Positions 26,129 to 34,248 of a DNA stretch of 64,000 bases are shown here, piece by piece (within the stretch, counting starts at the first letter, position 1; each line of letters starts with the position of its first letter). The translations under genes were made by a program, and so were the position numbers. The stretch is from Brevibacillus_C sp046036945. Lineage in GTDB: Bacteria; Bacillota; Bacilli; Brevibacillales; Brevibacillaceae. The notes below the pieces were generated by a model. That model made no database searches. It was not told where the DNA came from and worked only from the letters and a program-made list of their open reading frames with translations. The stretch spans positions 62,001 through 126,000 of the forward strand of contig NZ_JBJQOQ010000009.1 in assembly GCF_046036945.1 (NCBI RefSeq), given 5' to 3'.

Positions 26129-28494
26129 TCCGTACCTCCCGATTCCATACTTCGCTGCTGCAGCTCCGTACCTGATGTGGAAGCTGGCGGAAGTGTTTTC
26201 TTGATGGTTGTAATATTTTCGTTTAGACCGTTTTTGGTATAGATAAACTGGATTTCGACCACACCGTTTGCCAAGATCGCGGTAATCCTGTTGCGCTCGT
26301 CATACTGGTAGGTGTACACCTTGGAGACAGGGGCATCCCGAAATCCGAAGGCAAACGGGCCGGAGGTGACATCGGCAGCCGCTCCCGCGATCTTGGACTT
26401 TGCAATCGTAATGGAAGCGTTGGAGACATCATCCGCCTGGCCATGCCGGATCGCCTGACCGGTAAAGGAAATCGTCAGTTGGGTATTGCTGTTGCGTTCT
26501 ACCTGGATCCCCAAACCCTTTGGGAGGTTGTTTACCGTGACGCCTGTTGACATGTCGGCGGCAAAGGTGCCGTTGGACAAGAACACCGTCTGCTTCGCCG
26601 TGATCCGGCCATCGTTGGATTCGGCCTCAGGGATTAGCGCGCTTCCTACTGTAAGGACAGGAGCGGATGGATCACGAAAGGCAAAGGTAAACGGGCTGGA
26701 AGTCAGGTCGGACGAAGCTCCCAGGATTTTTGCCTTTGCGATCGTGACGGCTGCATTGGTAACCTGATCGGCTGCCCCGTGGCGGAGGGCCCGGCCTGTA
26801 AACGAAATCGTCAGCTGGGTATCGCTGTCCCTCGTGACGGAAATTCCCAATCCCTGCGGCAGGTTGTTTACCGTAACGCCTGTAGACAGATCAGCGGCAA
26901 AAATTCCGTTGGACAAAAGCACCACTTGCTTGGCTGTGATACTGCCGTCATTGGCCTGGGCTTCCGAGATCACGTCGCTGCCAAGGCGAATGCTTGGCGG
27001 TTGTACATCCCGCGTGGACGACAGCCGCGTCATGAGGATTCTTTCGCCAAAGGTGCCCAATACCACGTAGTAGTCTCTGCCGGAGACCAGATAAAGGCGC
27101 ATCTCGGAGAAAGGATCTCTACCAGGAGCATCGATGTTTAAGTCGATCAGTTTGGTCAGGTTCGGGTCGGCGTACAGCGCGAGAATTGTATCGCAGTCTT
27201 CACCGTCTCCCCCATAAGGACCGGTAGCGATGATATGCGTGCCGGATTGGGAGGGGGTAAACCGGTAGACGAGCAAGGACTCTCCAGCGGCAAGGACATC
27301 GATCGGCTTGCCGGTGGTCAGCACGGGATAACTCTCCGGTTTCATCTGTACCGTCAGACGGGTATGCAGATGGGTATCTTCCGGTCCAGGCATCAGCCTG
27401 AGATAATACATTTTGAAGGCGGTCAATTCGACGCTAAATTCGGAAAATCTGGTGTCGCGATTGGCATTGTCGTTGCCTCCGATCGAGCGGGTCAATTCCT
27501 CGTCAGCATACAGCTCCAACACGGTATCGTTCTCCCACCCTACGCCGCCGTATGGACCGGTAAAAAAGGTGTACACACCGGAATCGACCGGGATAAAGCT
27601 GTAGACTTGTCCCACCCCGGGAGGAAGGTCTACGTCGAGAGGCCGATTCAGAAAGATTTGATTCGAACCAATCGTCAAGGTATAGGGATTGTACGGCGAG
27701 TAGTCATATGGGCCGAAGCCGAGCACGACGATATAGTAGGTATCTCCCTTCCGCGCTTGAAAGCTTACTTTTTCTGGAACTCCAACTCCGCCTTGGGATG
27801 ACTGAATCAGCTCTTCTCTCGAATTGAAGATGTGCAGATCGTAATCGACGTCTTTGGGGACCTTTAACTGAACAGTGATGGCACCATCTTTTGGCGCTGT
27901 CAGTTTATAAAAATCGACATCGCCTTTCTGCGAGATGTAGGCATCCAAAGAGGTTCCTATAGCAACCGGATAGGCTTCGGAAAAGTTGTTATTGGGCTCA
28001 AACGGGTCCCCGTCCGCATAAAGCGGCGATGCCTGTGCTTGTTGCACCGATTGAGCGTTGGCAAGAGGATGGTTGCCCAGTTGTGCCTCCGTTTCCGAGA
28101 TCAGCTTTTGATAGGCCTGTTGGAGTTGATCGAACTCGTCCTTTTTGGAACGAAAATACGCTTCTCTCTCTTCTGCAGCCGTTTTTGCGTCGCGGAACTC
28201 TTGAGCCCCATTTGTTATCGTTGCTGGCCATTGATGCATAGCCAAATTACGAATCCGTAACTGAGCCTCTTCTTGTTTGATTTTTTTCGCGAGCGGTTTC
28301 TGGCCGCTCTTCATTGCGACTTGGAATAGGTAGTCCAGTTTTTGCTGGGCAAGCAAAAACTTCTGGTCCGCCTGGACGATATACGACAGGGTGTCGGGCT
28401 GCTCTTTGGCGGCTGTCTGGCCCGGAGCCGCCAGACCGAAGAGCGGTACTGTCAGAAGCAGCGACAGAACCGCTTGGATCCATTTTGTTTTCAT
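26125..28494 (-). CDS. Secreted PPC-domain protein with a YD-like tail, partner of the Rhs toxin
   Basis: 789 residues. Signal peptide (IQAVLSLLLTVPLFGLAAPG, cut near AAKE). A predicted helical region at 35-150 (YFRSKKDEFDQLQQAYQKLI) is followed by a pre-peptidase C-terminal domain (GDPFEPNNNFSEAYPV, KGDVDFYKLTAPKDG), two more beta units with VYTFFTGPYGGVG and THIIATGPYGGDG, and two 110-residue repeats of DUF4073 type sharing GVTVNNLP(Q/K)GLGI and QLTISFTG. The final 60 residues contain YTYQYDERNRITAI, one YD-like repeat. It overlaps the rhs start by 4 nt, so the two are translationally coupled. PPC domains usually help surface or extracellular proteins bind or be released; here it may anchor or chaperone the Rhs protein. 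Confidence 0.85.
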   Translation of the reverse strand: MKTKWIQAVLSLLLTVPLFGLAAPGQTAAKEQPDTLSYIVQADQKFLLAQQKLDYLFQVAMKSGQKPLAKKIKQEEAQLRIRNLAMHQWPATITNGAQEFRDAKTAAEEREAYFRSKKDEFDQLQQAYQKLISETEAQLGNHPLANAQSVQQAQASPLYADGDPFEPNNNFSEAYPVAIGTSLDAYISQKGDVDFYKLTAPKDGAITVQLKVPKDVDYDLHIFNSREELIQSSQGGVGVPEKVSFQARKGDTYYIVVLGFGPYDYSPYNPYTLTIGSNQIFLNRPLDVDLPPGVGQVYSFIPVDSGVYTFFTGPYGGVGWENDTVLELYADEELTRSIGGNDNANRDTRFSEFSVELTAFKMYYLRLMPGPEDTHLHTRLTVQMKPESYPVLTTGKPIDVLAAGESLLVYRFTPSQSGTHIIATGPYGGDGEDCDTILALYADPNLTKLIDLNIDAPGRDPFSEMRLYLVSGRDYYVVLGTFGERILMTRLSSTRDVQPPSIRLGSDVISEAQANDGSITAKQVVLLSNGIFAADLSTGVTVNNLPQGLGISVTRDSDTQLTISFTGRALRHGAADQVTNAAVTIAKAKILGASSDLTSSPFTFAFRDPSAPVLTVGSALIPEAESNDGRITAKQTVFLSNGTFAADMSTGVTVNNLPKGLGIQVERNSNTQLTISFTGQAIRHGQADDVSNASITIAKSKIAGAAADVTSGPFAFGFRDAPVSKVYTYQYDERNRITAILANGVVEIQFIYTKNGLNENITTIKKTLPPASTSGTELQQRSMESGGTE

Positions 28495-28607
28495 GGTCCG
28501 CTTTTCACACCTTTCTTGTAGGGTCGGATACTGTGTTTTGTCTTAGTTGGAGCATCAATTCGATTAAATTTTCTGTATATATTGGTTTATATTTCACACA
28601 AGTTCAA

Positions 28608-29258
28608 TTAGTCGATCACGTCTATCCCCGCCGCCCGCCGCAGCGCGTTTGCCGCATGGTGGGCAGCCGCTTGTACACCCTTGTCCCCGCTCGCCATGTA
28701 CAAAGCGCTCAGCAAGCTGATCACCTTCTGGGCCGATTGCTTGTCCAGGGGTTCCGAAGCCGGGTTTCGTTTGCTGCTCACCAATGCAAGAAAGCTTTCC
28801 CACCCACCGGCCCGGCCCCTGATGCGGTGCGGGCAGTCCTTCCCGCTCCAGCGGTTGTGCTGGACCACACAATCGATTGGCAGGTTGAATTGCTGAAGCA
28901 GGTGAGCCGTCAGCTCCGCGGCGTTGGCCTCCGCTTTGGCTCGATCCCCATCCGCGTTCTCGCAGATCTCGATGCCGATACTCGCGCTGTTTCCGGGACC
29001 GCTGCCGTCACCGGCGTGCCAGCCTGCTTCGTCCAGCGGAAGATGCTGCACGATCGTCTTCTCGTCCACAGTGAAATGCCACGAGACCATACGTTTGGCT
29101 GCCTCATCGCTTTTTACATAAGCTGCATGAGAGCGCGCATTAGCCCCCGCTGCCTTGTTTCCTGTGTCGTGGATCGTGATATATTTGGGGGCGGTCCATT
29201 TTTTGCACGGTCGGTTTGGGCGGCCAACAGGGATGAAATCCTGGATGATCGACAGCAT
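28608..29258 (-). CDS. Phage-type N-acetylmuramoyl-L-alanine amidase (endolysin)
   Basis: 216 residues. The Amidase_2 fold is visible: KYITIHDTGNKAAGANA with the first zinc His, VSWHFTVDEKTIVQHLPLDE with the WHF motif, then IGIEICENADGD and VVQHNRWSGKDCPHRI with the last His and Cys-Pro-His segment. It cuts the amide between muramic acid and the stem peptide. There is no signal peptide, so it needs the holin encoded just upstream; the start codon overlaps the holin stop (TAATG). CwlA/XlyA of Bacillus prophages are the nearest well-known relatives. Confidence 0.92.
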   Translation of the reverse strand: MLSIIQDFIPVGRPNRPCKKWTAPKYITIHDTGNKAAGANARSHAAYVKSDEAAKRMVSWHFTVDEKTIVQHLPLDEAGWHAGDGSGPGNSASIGIEICENADGDRAKAEANAAELTAHLLQQFNLPIDCVVQHNRWSGKDCPHRIRGRAGGWESFLALVSSKRNPASEPLDKQSAQKVISLLSALYMASGDKGVQAAAHHAANALRRAAGIDVID

Positions 29259-29653
29259 TATCGGACGTCCCCTTTCCCTTTCAACACTTCGACTGCCCGT
29301 TTAATCAACTCTGGCACCGGCAGCCCAACACGGCCGGCGTTTTCCAGAATGGACAGCAGTTCATTGGTCAGGTAAAAAAAGATCGCCGCATCGCGCAAGA
29401 TGTGCTGTTCGCCAAGCGCCGTATCGACCAGGTGGGCAATCGCCACCATCAGGAAGGTAAAGACCTTGCGAGCGATGCCGAGTCGGCCCACTTTGCTGTT
29501 CAATCTTCCCTCGACCCCGGCCGCCAGAATGCCTGTGACGTAATCAATCGCGACGAACGCAACCAGTATGTTCAGCAGCATCGACCACCCCCCAAATAAA
29601 AAAGAGGCGGCAGCGCCCCCGAGTGAGACTATTAATTTGTAGGTTGTTTCCAT
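29258..29653 (-). CDS. Phage holin (phi29/PBSX-type holin family)
   Basis: 131 residues from ATG 29653 (METTYKLIVSLGGAAASFLF); AAAGGAGG lies about 12 nt upstream. Upstream codons in the same frame have no ribosome site and begin inside a terminator hairpin. Three hydrophobic segments are seen: ASFLFGGWSMLLNILVAFVA, a central VFTFLMVAIAHLV and an AAIFFYLTNELLSIL stretch, with the family motif DYVTGILAA. It forms pores that let the amidase reach the wall and may also release proteins that lack signals. Confidence 0.9.
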   Translation of the reverse strand: METTYKLIVSLGGAAASFLFGGWSMLLNILVAFVAIDYVTGILAAGVEGRLNSKVGRLGIARKVFTFLMVAIAHLVDTALGEQHILRDAAIFFYLTNELLSILENAGRVGLPVPELIKRAVEVLKGKGDVR

Positions 29654-29703
29654 TGGGTTTGTCTGTCCTCCTTTTGTGCTGATAATACGCCGTATTTCAA
29701 ATG

Positions 29704-29740
29704 AACAAACTCCCCAGTTTTTGAGACAAGGGAGTTTGTT
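29704..29740 (-). terminator. Hairpin between the subtilase and the holin
   Basis: AACAAACTCCC (29704-29714) and GGGAGTTTGTT (29730-29740) are perfectly complementary. On the minus strand the following bases are only moderately T-rich, so it may attenuate rather than end transcription from the subtilase gene into the holin. Confidence 0.6.
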
Positions 29741-29828
29741 TAGTTTAGTACTCTGTTTTGCAAGAACCAATCTTTTTGGCATTAGACTCGCAACTGCGTT
29801 ACTGTCCTACCTTGTAGAGTTCTACTTG

Positions 29829-31739
29829 TTATGCCAAAGCAACGGTTATCTTGTCTATCATTACCAAATTTTGTCCTGAGGCACCGGACTTGCCCCATCT
29901 AAATACGATGCGAACATTGTTGTTCCCTGCATCAAGGGGAATATTACCTGTATTCGTATACGTTTGTCCAACAGTATTGTTGCTGTATTTAAGAATGCCT
30001 TTTACATAAATATCGACGTACCCTCCGTTAGCATCACCGTACACCAGGTATCGAGAGAAGTCCATGTGCAGGCTACGTGTTGCTGCCTTAGAGGGTGCAT
30101 AGACCACAAAATTAATTTCTGGCTGAGATGTACTCCTATCAGAAACTACTGCCCATACACAGCCATTATCTTTTTTATCTAACGTGAACTTTCCGATGTC
30201 CATGCCCCATTCGAGTTTATCGTCCGTAAAATCTTCAACAACTGTTGACGGGAGCGTAATTTCTCCACTTGGGGCAGTTACATTCAATGTATACGGTCCA
30301 TTTTGTGCGTTGCTATAACCTGATACTGCAATATAGTAAGTCGAGACCTGTACAAGATACACTGTAACTTTTGGTTGAGCATTTCCTCCGCCGTCATCGT
30401 CGTAACCGATCAGATGGTAGTTTGAGTTATAGACACGCATAAACAAGTCGATGCTGCTAGATGTTTGGAAAGTATGGTTTCCTGTAGCGTTTGCAACGTA
30501 TATAAAATGTTTAACTCGACCATTAACCATTGAATCAGAAACACTGTTTGCCAGCGTAGGTGCCGTTGAAATCAATTTTCCAGTGTAATCTGTAACTGTC
30601 GCCCAAGGTGATATTGCCATGCCTTCTCCGAACACGACATTTCTGCTGTTGGTACCTAGGCGTTCTACATAGTACAGTATCCCTAATTTTAGAAAAGCTG
30701 GACTATAGGATGGGAACATTTGCTTGTATAACGCTGCGAGACCGGTAATATGTGGTGCTGCACATGACGTACCATTAAACGATCCGTAGGATGTGCTAGG
30801 CGTTATATAGTCTGTACCCTGCTGATTTGCCGTGCTCCTTGCTGTTGTCATTACACCGTCGCCAGGAGCGGCAACGTCGATTTTTGGACTGCGATTGGAA
30901 TAAACCGCTGGCTCCTTATTATTCTTTAGACAAGCAACTGAAACGGTAAAATCGTAGTCAGATGGGTAGTGCTCAATGTTGTTATTGGTATTACTCCCCT
31001 CATTTCCGGCTGCACATACAAACAAAACGTCATAATTTTGATAAGCCCTCTTAAATGCATCTGCCAACACTAAAGAATCTATTGAATTACCAAAACTGCA
31101 GTTTACAATTTTTACATTTTGTGTAACAAGCCAGTTTACAGCTTCAATGATGGCACTAACGGACAGTCCGCCACCGGTATTATCATCTGCCTTTGCGCTA
31201 TACAGCAGACAATCAGGGGCTACACCAATGTATCCTTTGTCATTGTTACGTGCGCCAATTATGCCGGCAACGCTTGTCCCATGCCCGCTATAATCGGCTG
31301 CTGCTGGTGTCGTACCTCCGTAAACAGCGGTATAGGCATTATATGTTCCTGCATAAACCAAGTCTTCATGAGGAGCCGCACCAGTGTCGATAATACCTAC
31401 TTTGACACCTTCCCCTGTGTAACCACGGGAATGGAATCCGGAAACATCCATCAGAGGGTGCGACCATTCCGATTTTTGCGCCATATTAATTGGTATTTCT
31501 TGGTCTTCCTCAATAGCTAATACATTCGGGTCGTTTCTCAAATCTTCTAATAACTCTTGATCGACGTCATCGATGATGAATATGCTTGGGAGCTTCTCCA
31601 ATTCGCGCTTAATCTTCGGTCTTTTCGACAACCCTCTTGCAGCGTATTTTGCAGCGTGCTTTTCTACGTGCCTTTTCAATTTTGCTTTGTTTCCTTGTTG
31701 ATCCTGATCCTTGAAGGTGACAAGATAGACTTTACTCAT
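29829..31739 (-). CDS. Subtilisin-family (S8) serine protease without a signal peptide
   Basis: 636 residues from ATG 31739, with AAAGGAGAGG 5 nt upstream. Residue 2 already begins an I9-type propeptide (SKVYLVTFKD ... IFIIDDVD ... VLAIEEDQ), so there is no secretion signal. The catalytic triad is complete: Asp in VKVGIIDTGAAPHED, His in DYSGHGTSVAGIIGA, Ser in GSFNGTSCAAPHITG, with the oxyanion Asn in FVCAAGNEG. A PPC-like beta domain (about 400-500) and a jelly-roll-like end follow. Family members with such tails are normally exported, so this one may be freed by the adjacent holin/amidase lysis genes. Confidence 0.9.
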   Translation of the reverse strand: MSKVYLVTFKDQDQQGNKAKLKRHVEKHAAKYAARGLSKRPKIKRELEKLPSIFIIDDVDQELLEDLRNDPNVLAIEEDQEIPINMAQKSEWSHPLMDVSGFHSRGYTGEGVKVGIIDTGAAPHEDLVYAGTYNAYTAVYGGTTPAAADYSGHGTSVAGIIGARNNDKGYIGVAPDCLLYSAKADDNTGGGLSVSAIIEAVNWLVTQNVKIVNCSFGNSIDSLVLADAFKRAYQNYDVLFVCAAGNEGSNTNNNIEHYPSDYDFTVSVACLKNNKEPAVYSNRSPKIDVAAPGDGVMTTARSTANQQGTDYITPSTSYGSFNGTSCAAPHITGLAALYKQMFPSYSPAFLKLGILYYVERLGTNSRNVVFGEGMAISPWATVTDYTGKLISTAPTLANSVSDSMVNGRVKHFIYVANATGNHTFQTSSSIDLFMRVYNSNYHLIGYDDDGGGNAQPKVTVYLVQVSTYYIAVSGYSNAQNGPYTLNVTAPSGEITLPSTVVEDFTDDKLEWGMDIGKFTLDKKDNGCVWAVVSDRSTSQPEINFVVYAPSKAATRSLHMDFSRYLVYGDANGGYVDIYVKGILKYSNNTVGQTYTNTGNIPLDAGNNNVRIVFRWGKSGASGQNLVMIDKITVALA

Positions 31740-31847
31740 TATTACCTCTCCTTTACAGATTTCTTTTGAGCTGCGGAACTCCCCCCGCAACTCTTCATTT
31801 TCGAGAAGCCCTCATCCGCCTCTCACCCATTACGGGCTTTCGTATGA

Positions 31848-31882
31848 CAAAAAACAGCCTCATCCGGCAAGGACGAGGCTGC
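31848..31882 (-). terminator. Terminator overlapping the end of the sigma-factor gene
   Basis: On the minus strand CAGCCTCGTCC pairs with GGATGAGGCTG across the TGA stop codon and is followed by TTTTTTG. Confidence 0.8.
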
Positions 31883-32429
31883 TCGCAATCCGCTGGGCCA
31901 TTTTATTCTGCGCGCGGGTGATATAAGTCTGGACACTGCTCTTGGTGATCCCAAGCAATTGTGCCGTTTCTTCCAGCGAAAAGCACTCGCCGTGGGTAAG
32001 GACGAAACAATCCCGCTCCCGTTCGGTAAGCCAGGAAAGCACATATTCCAACTGATCCGCCTCCTGCTTGTCCAAGGGGCACGAACTGCCGGCTGTGCTA
32101 TCACTGCTGAACATCACCTGCATCAGCGCCGGATCCATCGGCCGTTCGCGTTCATAACCGGCCCGGCGCTCCACTCCCCGTCTGTTTCCGGGCTGGCGGC
32201 AGGTTTCCAGCCACTCGATCACGTAGTCAATGCTTCCGATCATTTCTTCTACCAGCCGGCGATCCCCCTTGCGGGCAGGCCCGTTTGAGACGGCTTTTGC
32301 TTTTCCTGTCTGCCTTTTGGCCATGTCCAGGCGAACTACCCTTGCAGCATCGTCAGCCTGTTTCAGATGACGCTGCAAGCGGTTCAACGCTTTCCTAGTC
32401 TTTTGGTACTCGCAAAGCAAATCTTGCAT
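31860..32429 (-). CDS. Sigma-70 region 4 protein, PBSX Xpf-like positive control factor
   Basis: 189 residues. The C-terminal third is a region 4 helix-turn-helix: LEYVLSWLTERERDCFVLTH, then SLEETAQLLGITKSSVQTYI and RAQNKMA. Region 2 is absent, as in Xpf of PBSX and similar phage factors that switch on late genes. The first half is basic and probably helical. It lies between the phage-like small genes and the protease/lysis/toxin genes on one strand, which fits a late-gene activator. Confidence 0.8.
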   Translation of the reverse strand: MQDLLCEYQKTRKALNRLQRHLKQADDAARVVRLDMAKRQTGKAKAVSNGPARKGDRRLVEEMIGSIDYVIEWLETCRQPGNRRGVERRAGYERERPMDPALMQVMFSSDSTAGSSCPLDKQEADQLEYVLSWLTERERDCFVLTHGECFSLEETAQLLGITKSSVQTYITRAQNKMAQRIASSLVLAG

Positions 32430-32450
32430 AACGTTTCCCTCCTCGCCCGG

Positions 32451-32666
32451 TTATCTCGACCGCTTTCCTTTGTCCTTCAAAAATTGCCGCGGCCCCGTAT
32501 CGCCCATCAGCCGCCGGAGCTGGCCGATGGTCAATACCTCAGCCGGCTTTGTCGGCAAAGGCTTTTGCGGCCGCCGCCCGTTCGCTTTTTCCAAGTGCTC
32601 CGCGAAGCTCACCAGCTTGTCCGTTTTCTTTCGTTTCCATTCCAACAGCTCATAGATCTTTGCCAT
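32451..32666 (-). CDS. Small basic phage-like protein
   Basis: 71 residues from MAKIYELLEWKRKK (32666), preferred over an in-frame codon 12 nt earlier because a GGTGGG ribosome-like site precedes it. Highly charged (PQKPLPTKPAEVLTIGQLRR, a C-terminal KDKGKRSR). It ends 22 nt before the sigma-like gene and is probably cotranscribed. No family recognised. Confidence 0.6.
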   Translation of the reverse strand: MAKIYELLEWKRKKTDKLVSFAEHLEKANGRRPQKPLPTKPAEVLTIGQLRRLMGDTGPRQFLKDKGKRSR

Positions 32667-32697
32667 GTCTCGTCCCACCTTCTTCTCAAAATAAAAA

Positions 32698-32738
32698 GGG
32701 CGCCAGCCACACCTAAAGTCGGTGTTGAACTGACGCCC
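32698..32738 (-). terminator. Terminator between the XtrA-like and the small basic gene
   Basis: GGGCGTCAG and CTGGCGCCC pair on the minus strand, with an inner CACCGACTTTAGGTG hairpin, then TTTTTATTTT. Confidence 0.8.
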
Positions 32739-32771
32739 TCCCGTTGTCGGTACCAGGCTAGCTATGCGGTT

Positions 32772-32975
32772 TTACAAGCGAACGCTCCTCCTCTCATCAA
32801 ATCCGGTGATCTTCCCCTGATAACACTTCACGACGACGTCACCGTGCTCTACCAGTCTGACGAGACCGGCCTTGCCCTGCTTCGGATCGATCAGCACCAT
32901 GGCGGGTTCGTTGCCGACGGGTACCGTCACGGTCTTATTCACCGGATTGATCTGCAGCTCTTGCCAATCTTTCAT
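32772..32975 (-). CDS. XtrA/YqaO-like phage protein
   Basis: 67 residues, ATG with GGGAGGAG upstream. The pattern VTVPVGNEPAMVLIDPKQGK followed by VEHGDVVVKCYQGKITGFD resembles the small XtrA/YqaO proteins of PBSX and skin prophages (an EHG...QGK motif in a short beta protein). Its function is not known even there. It is the first gene of the leftward series facing the repressor. Confidence 0.55.
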   Translation of the reverse strand: MKDWQELQINPVNKTVTVPVGNEPAMVLIDPKQGKAGLVRLVEHGDVVVKCYQGKITGFDERRSVRL

Positions 32976-33031
32976 CCCTCACTCCTCCCTTTCGTAGTAG
33001 ATTGTCACAGGTTTGCGGTATCTAAAATGTA

Positions 33032-33211
33032 TTGTATTTCCGTCATTTTGTAAAAGACTGTTTCTGTCCATTTTTTGCCGTTTTCTATTATTTTCAAAGG
33101 AATACCTGGTTATTCCAGCGAGAAACTCCTGTTTACTTGTATTTACGTCAAGAAATCAATTGTATTTCCGACATTGCTATAGTACAATCAATGAAAGAAA
33201 TGTCGGTATAA
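33032..33211. promoter_or_regulatory. Repressor operators and the xre promoter
   Basis: Three direct copies of TTGTATTTnCGnCA are visible: 33032-33045 (TTGTATTTCCGTCA), 33137-33150 (TTGTATTTACGTCA) and 33160-33173 (TTGTATTTCCGACA). A partial inverted match (TGTCGGTATAA) is at 33201-33211. The third copy overlaps the -35 box of a good plus-strand promoter: TTGTAT (33160-33165), 17 nt, TACAAT (33183-33188). This fits autoregulation by the Xre protein and control of the divergent leftward genes. Confidence 0.65.
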
Positions 33212-33236
33212 TCGACTTTACAGGGAGTGCGGCGTC

Positions 33237-33677
33237 ATGTCTATCGGTAGCAATATCAGGTTCTTTCGAAAACAAAGCAAAATGACTCAAACGGAACTGG
33301 CGGAAAAAGCCGGTATTTCCCGATCGTATTTGGCTGACATCGAACATGACAGATACAATCCCAGCCTGGATGTACTGAAGTCTGTTGCCACAGCGCTGCA
33401 AGTCGGCACACATCTGCTCTTGTCAGACAATCCGCTCGCAGAGCTCACCGCGGATAAAAACAATCCTCCCCAGCTGCTGGCAAAAGAGGAGAAAGACATC
33501 GCCAGAGATCTGCAGAAAATGCTGAATGATCTGGAGTCCAGCGAGGCGCTGGCGTTCCAAGGGGAGCCGCTTGACGAGGCCAGCAAGGAGCTGCTGCGCA
33601 TCTCGTTGGAAAACTCCTTGCGGCTTGCCAAGCAGCTGGCCAAACAAAAATTTACCCCTCATAAATTTAGGAAGTAA
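33237..33677 (+). CDS. Xre-family repressor
   Basis: 146 residues, ATG with AGGGAG upstream. The N-terminal HTH_3 domain is clear: GSNIRFFRKQSKMTQTELAE, then KAGISRSYLADIEHDRYNPS and LDVLKSVATALQV. A helical tail of about 80 residues (KEEKDIARDLQKMLNDLESS) probably dimerises the protein. It is followed 21 nt later by an ImmA/IrrE protease, the pairing seen in ICEBs1 and phi105-like elements, where the protease cleaves the repressor on induction. Confidence 0.9.
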   Translation: MSIGSNIRFFRKQSKMTQTELAEKAGISRSYLADIEHDRYNPSLDVLKSVATALQVGTHLLLSDNPLAELTADKNNPPQLLAKEEKDIARDLQKMLNDLESSEALAFQGEPLDEASKELLRISLENSLRLAKQLAKQKFTPHKFRK

Positions 33678-33698
33678 GCGATGGAGGGGGATGGTTGA

Positions 33699-34130
33699 AT
33701 GCGAACTATCAAGGAGACCGTATCGCAGCTGACCAAAAAGTATGGAACCAATGACCCCTTTGAGATTGCATCGCGGAAGAACATCCTGGTTCTCTTCGAA
33801 CAGTTGGGAAGCACACTCGGTTACTTCAATACGTACAAGCGAATCCGCATGATCCACATTAACAGGGACTCGACGGAAGCGGAGCAAAAATACACGTGTG
33901 CCCATGAGCTTGGCCATGTGATTTTACACCCGGCTGTGAACACGCCGTTTTTAAGCAAACACACGTTGTTTTCCATCGACAAGATTGAACGGGAGGCCAA
34001 TGAATTTGCTGTCGAGCTGTTGATGCCGGACGAATGGGTATACGAGAATCGGAATACGGCCATGACGATCTACGAGGCTGCTGCCGTATACGGCATACCG
34101 CCGGAAGTGGTCCACCTGAAAAAATTGTAG
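33699..34130 (+). CDS. ImmA/IrrE-family metallopeptidase (anti-repressor)
   Basis: 143 residues, ATG with GGAGGGGG upstream. The zinc motif HELGH sits in EQKYTCAHELGHVILHP, with a following Glu in KIEREANEFAVELLMP. ImmA-type enzymes cut and inactivate the neighbouring Xre repressor after DNA damage or a peptide signal. Cotranscribed with xre. All catalytic residues appear to be present, so the switch may still work. Confidence 0.9.
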   Translation: MRTIKETVSQLTKKYGTNDPFEIASRKNILVLFEQLGSTLGYFNTYKRIRMIHINRDSTEAEQKYTCAHELGHVILHPAVNTPFLSKHTLFSIDKIEREANEFAVELLMPDEWVYENRNTAMTIYEAAAVYGIPPEVVHLKKL

Positions 34131-34180
34131 AACGATTCCCGAAGAAGGTTGGAGGAGGATATGCTAACCTCCATGAAAAA

Positions 34181-34223
34181 ACGTGCAGCACTTGATCCGC
34201 TTTCCGGAACAGGGTCTGCACGT
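34181..34223 (-). terminator. Terminator of the 34249 gene
   Basis: ACGTGCAG and CTGCACGT flank the hairpin; on the minus strand it runs into TTTTTTC. Confidence 0.75.
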
Positions 34224-34248
34224 CTCACTGGGCATCTTTTATATCCGA

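Noticed and set aside
28608..34130. A complete prophage
   Set aside because: Only regulation, sigma, lysis and small accessory genes are present; no integrase, terminase, capsid or tail genes, and no attachment-site repeats were seen.
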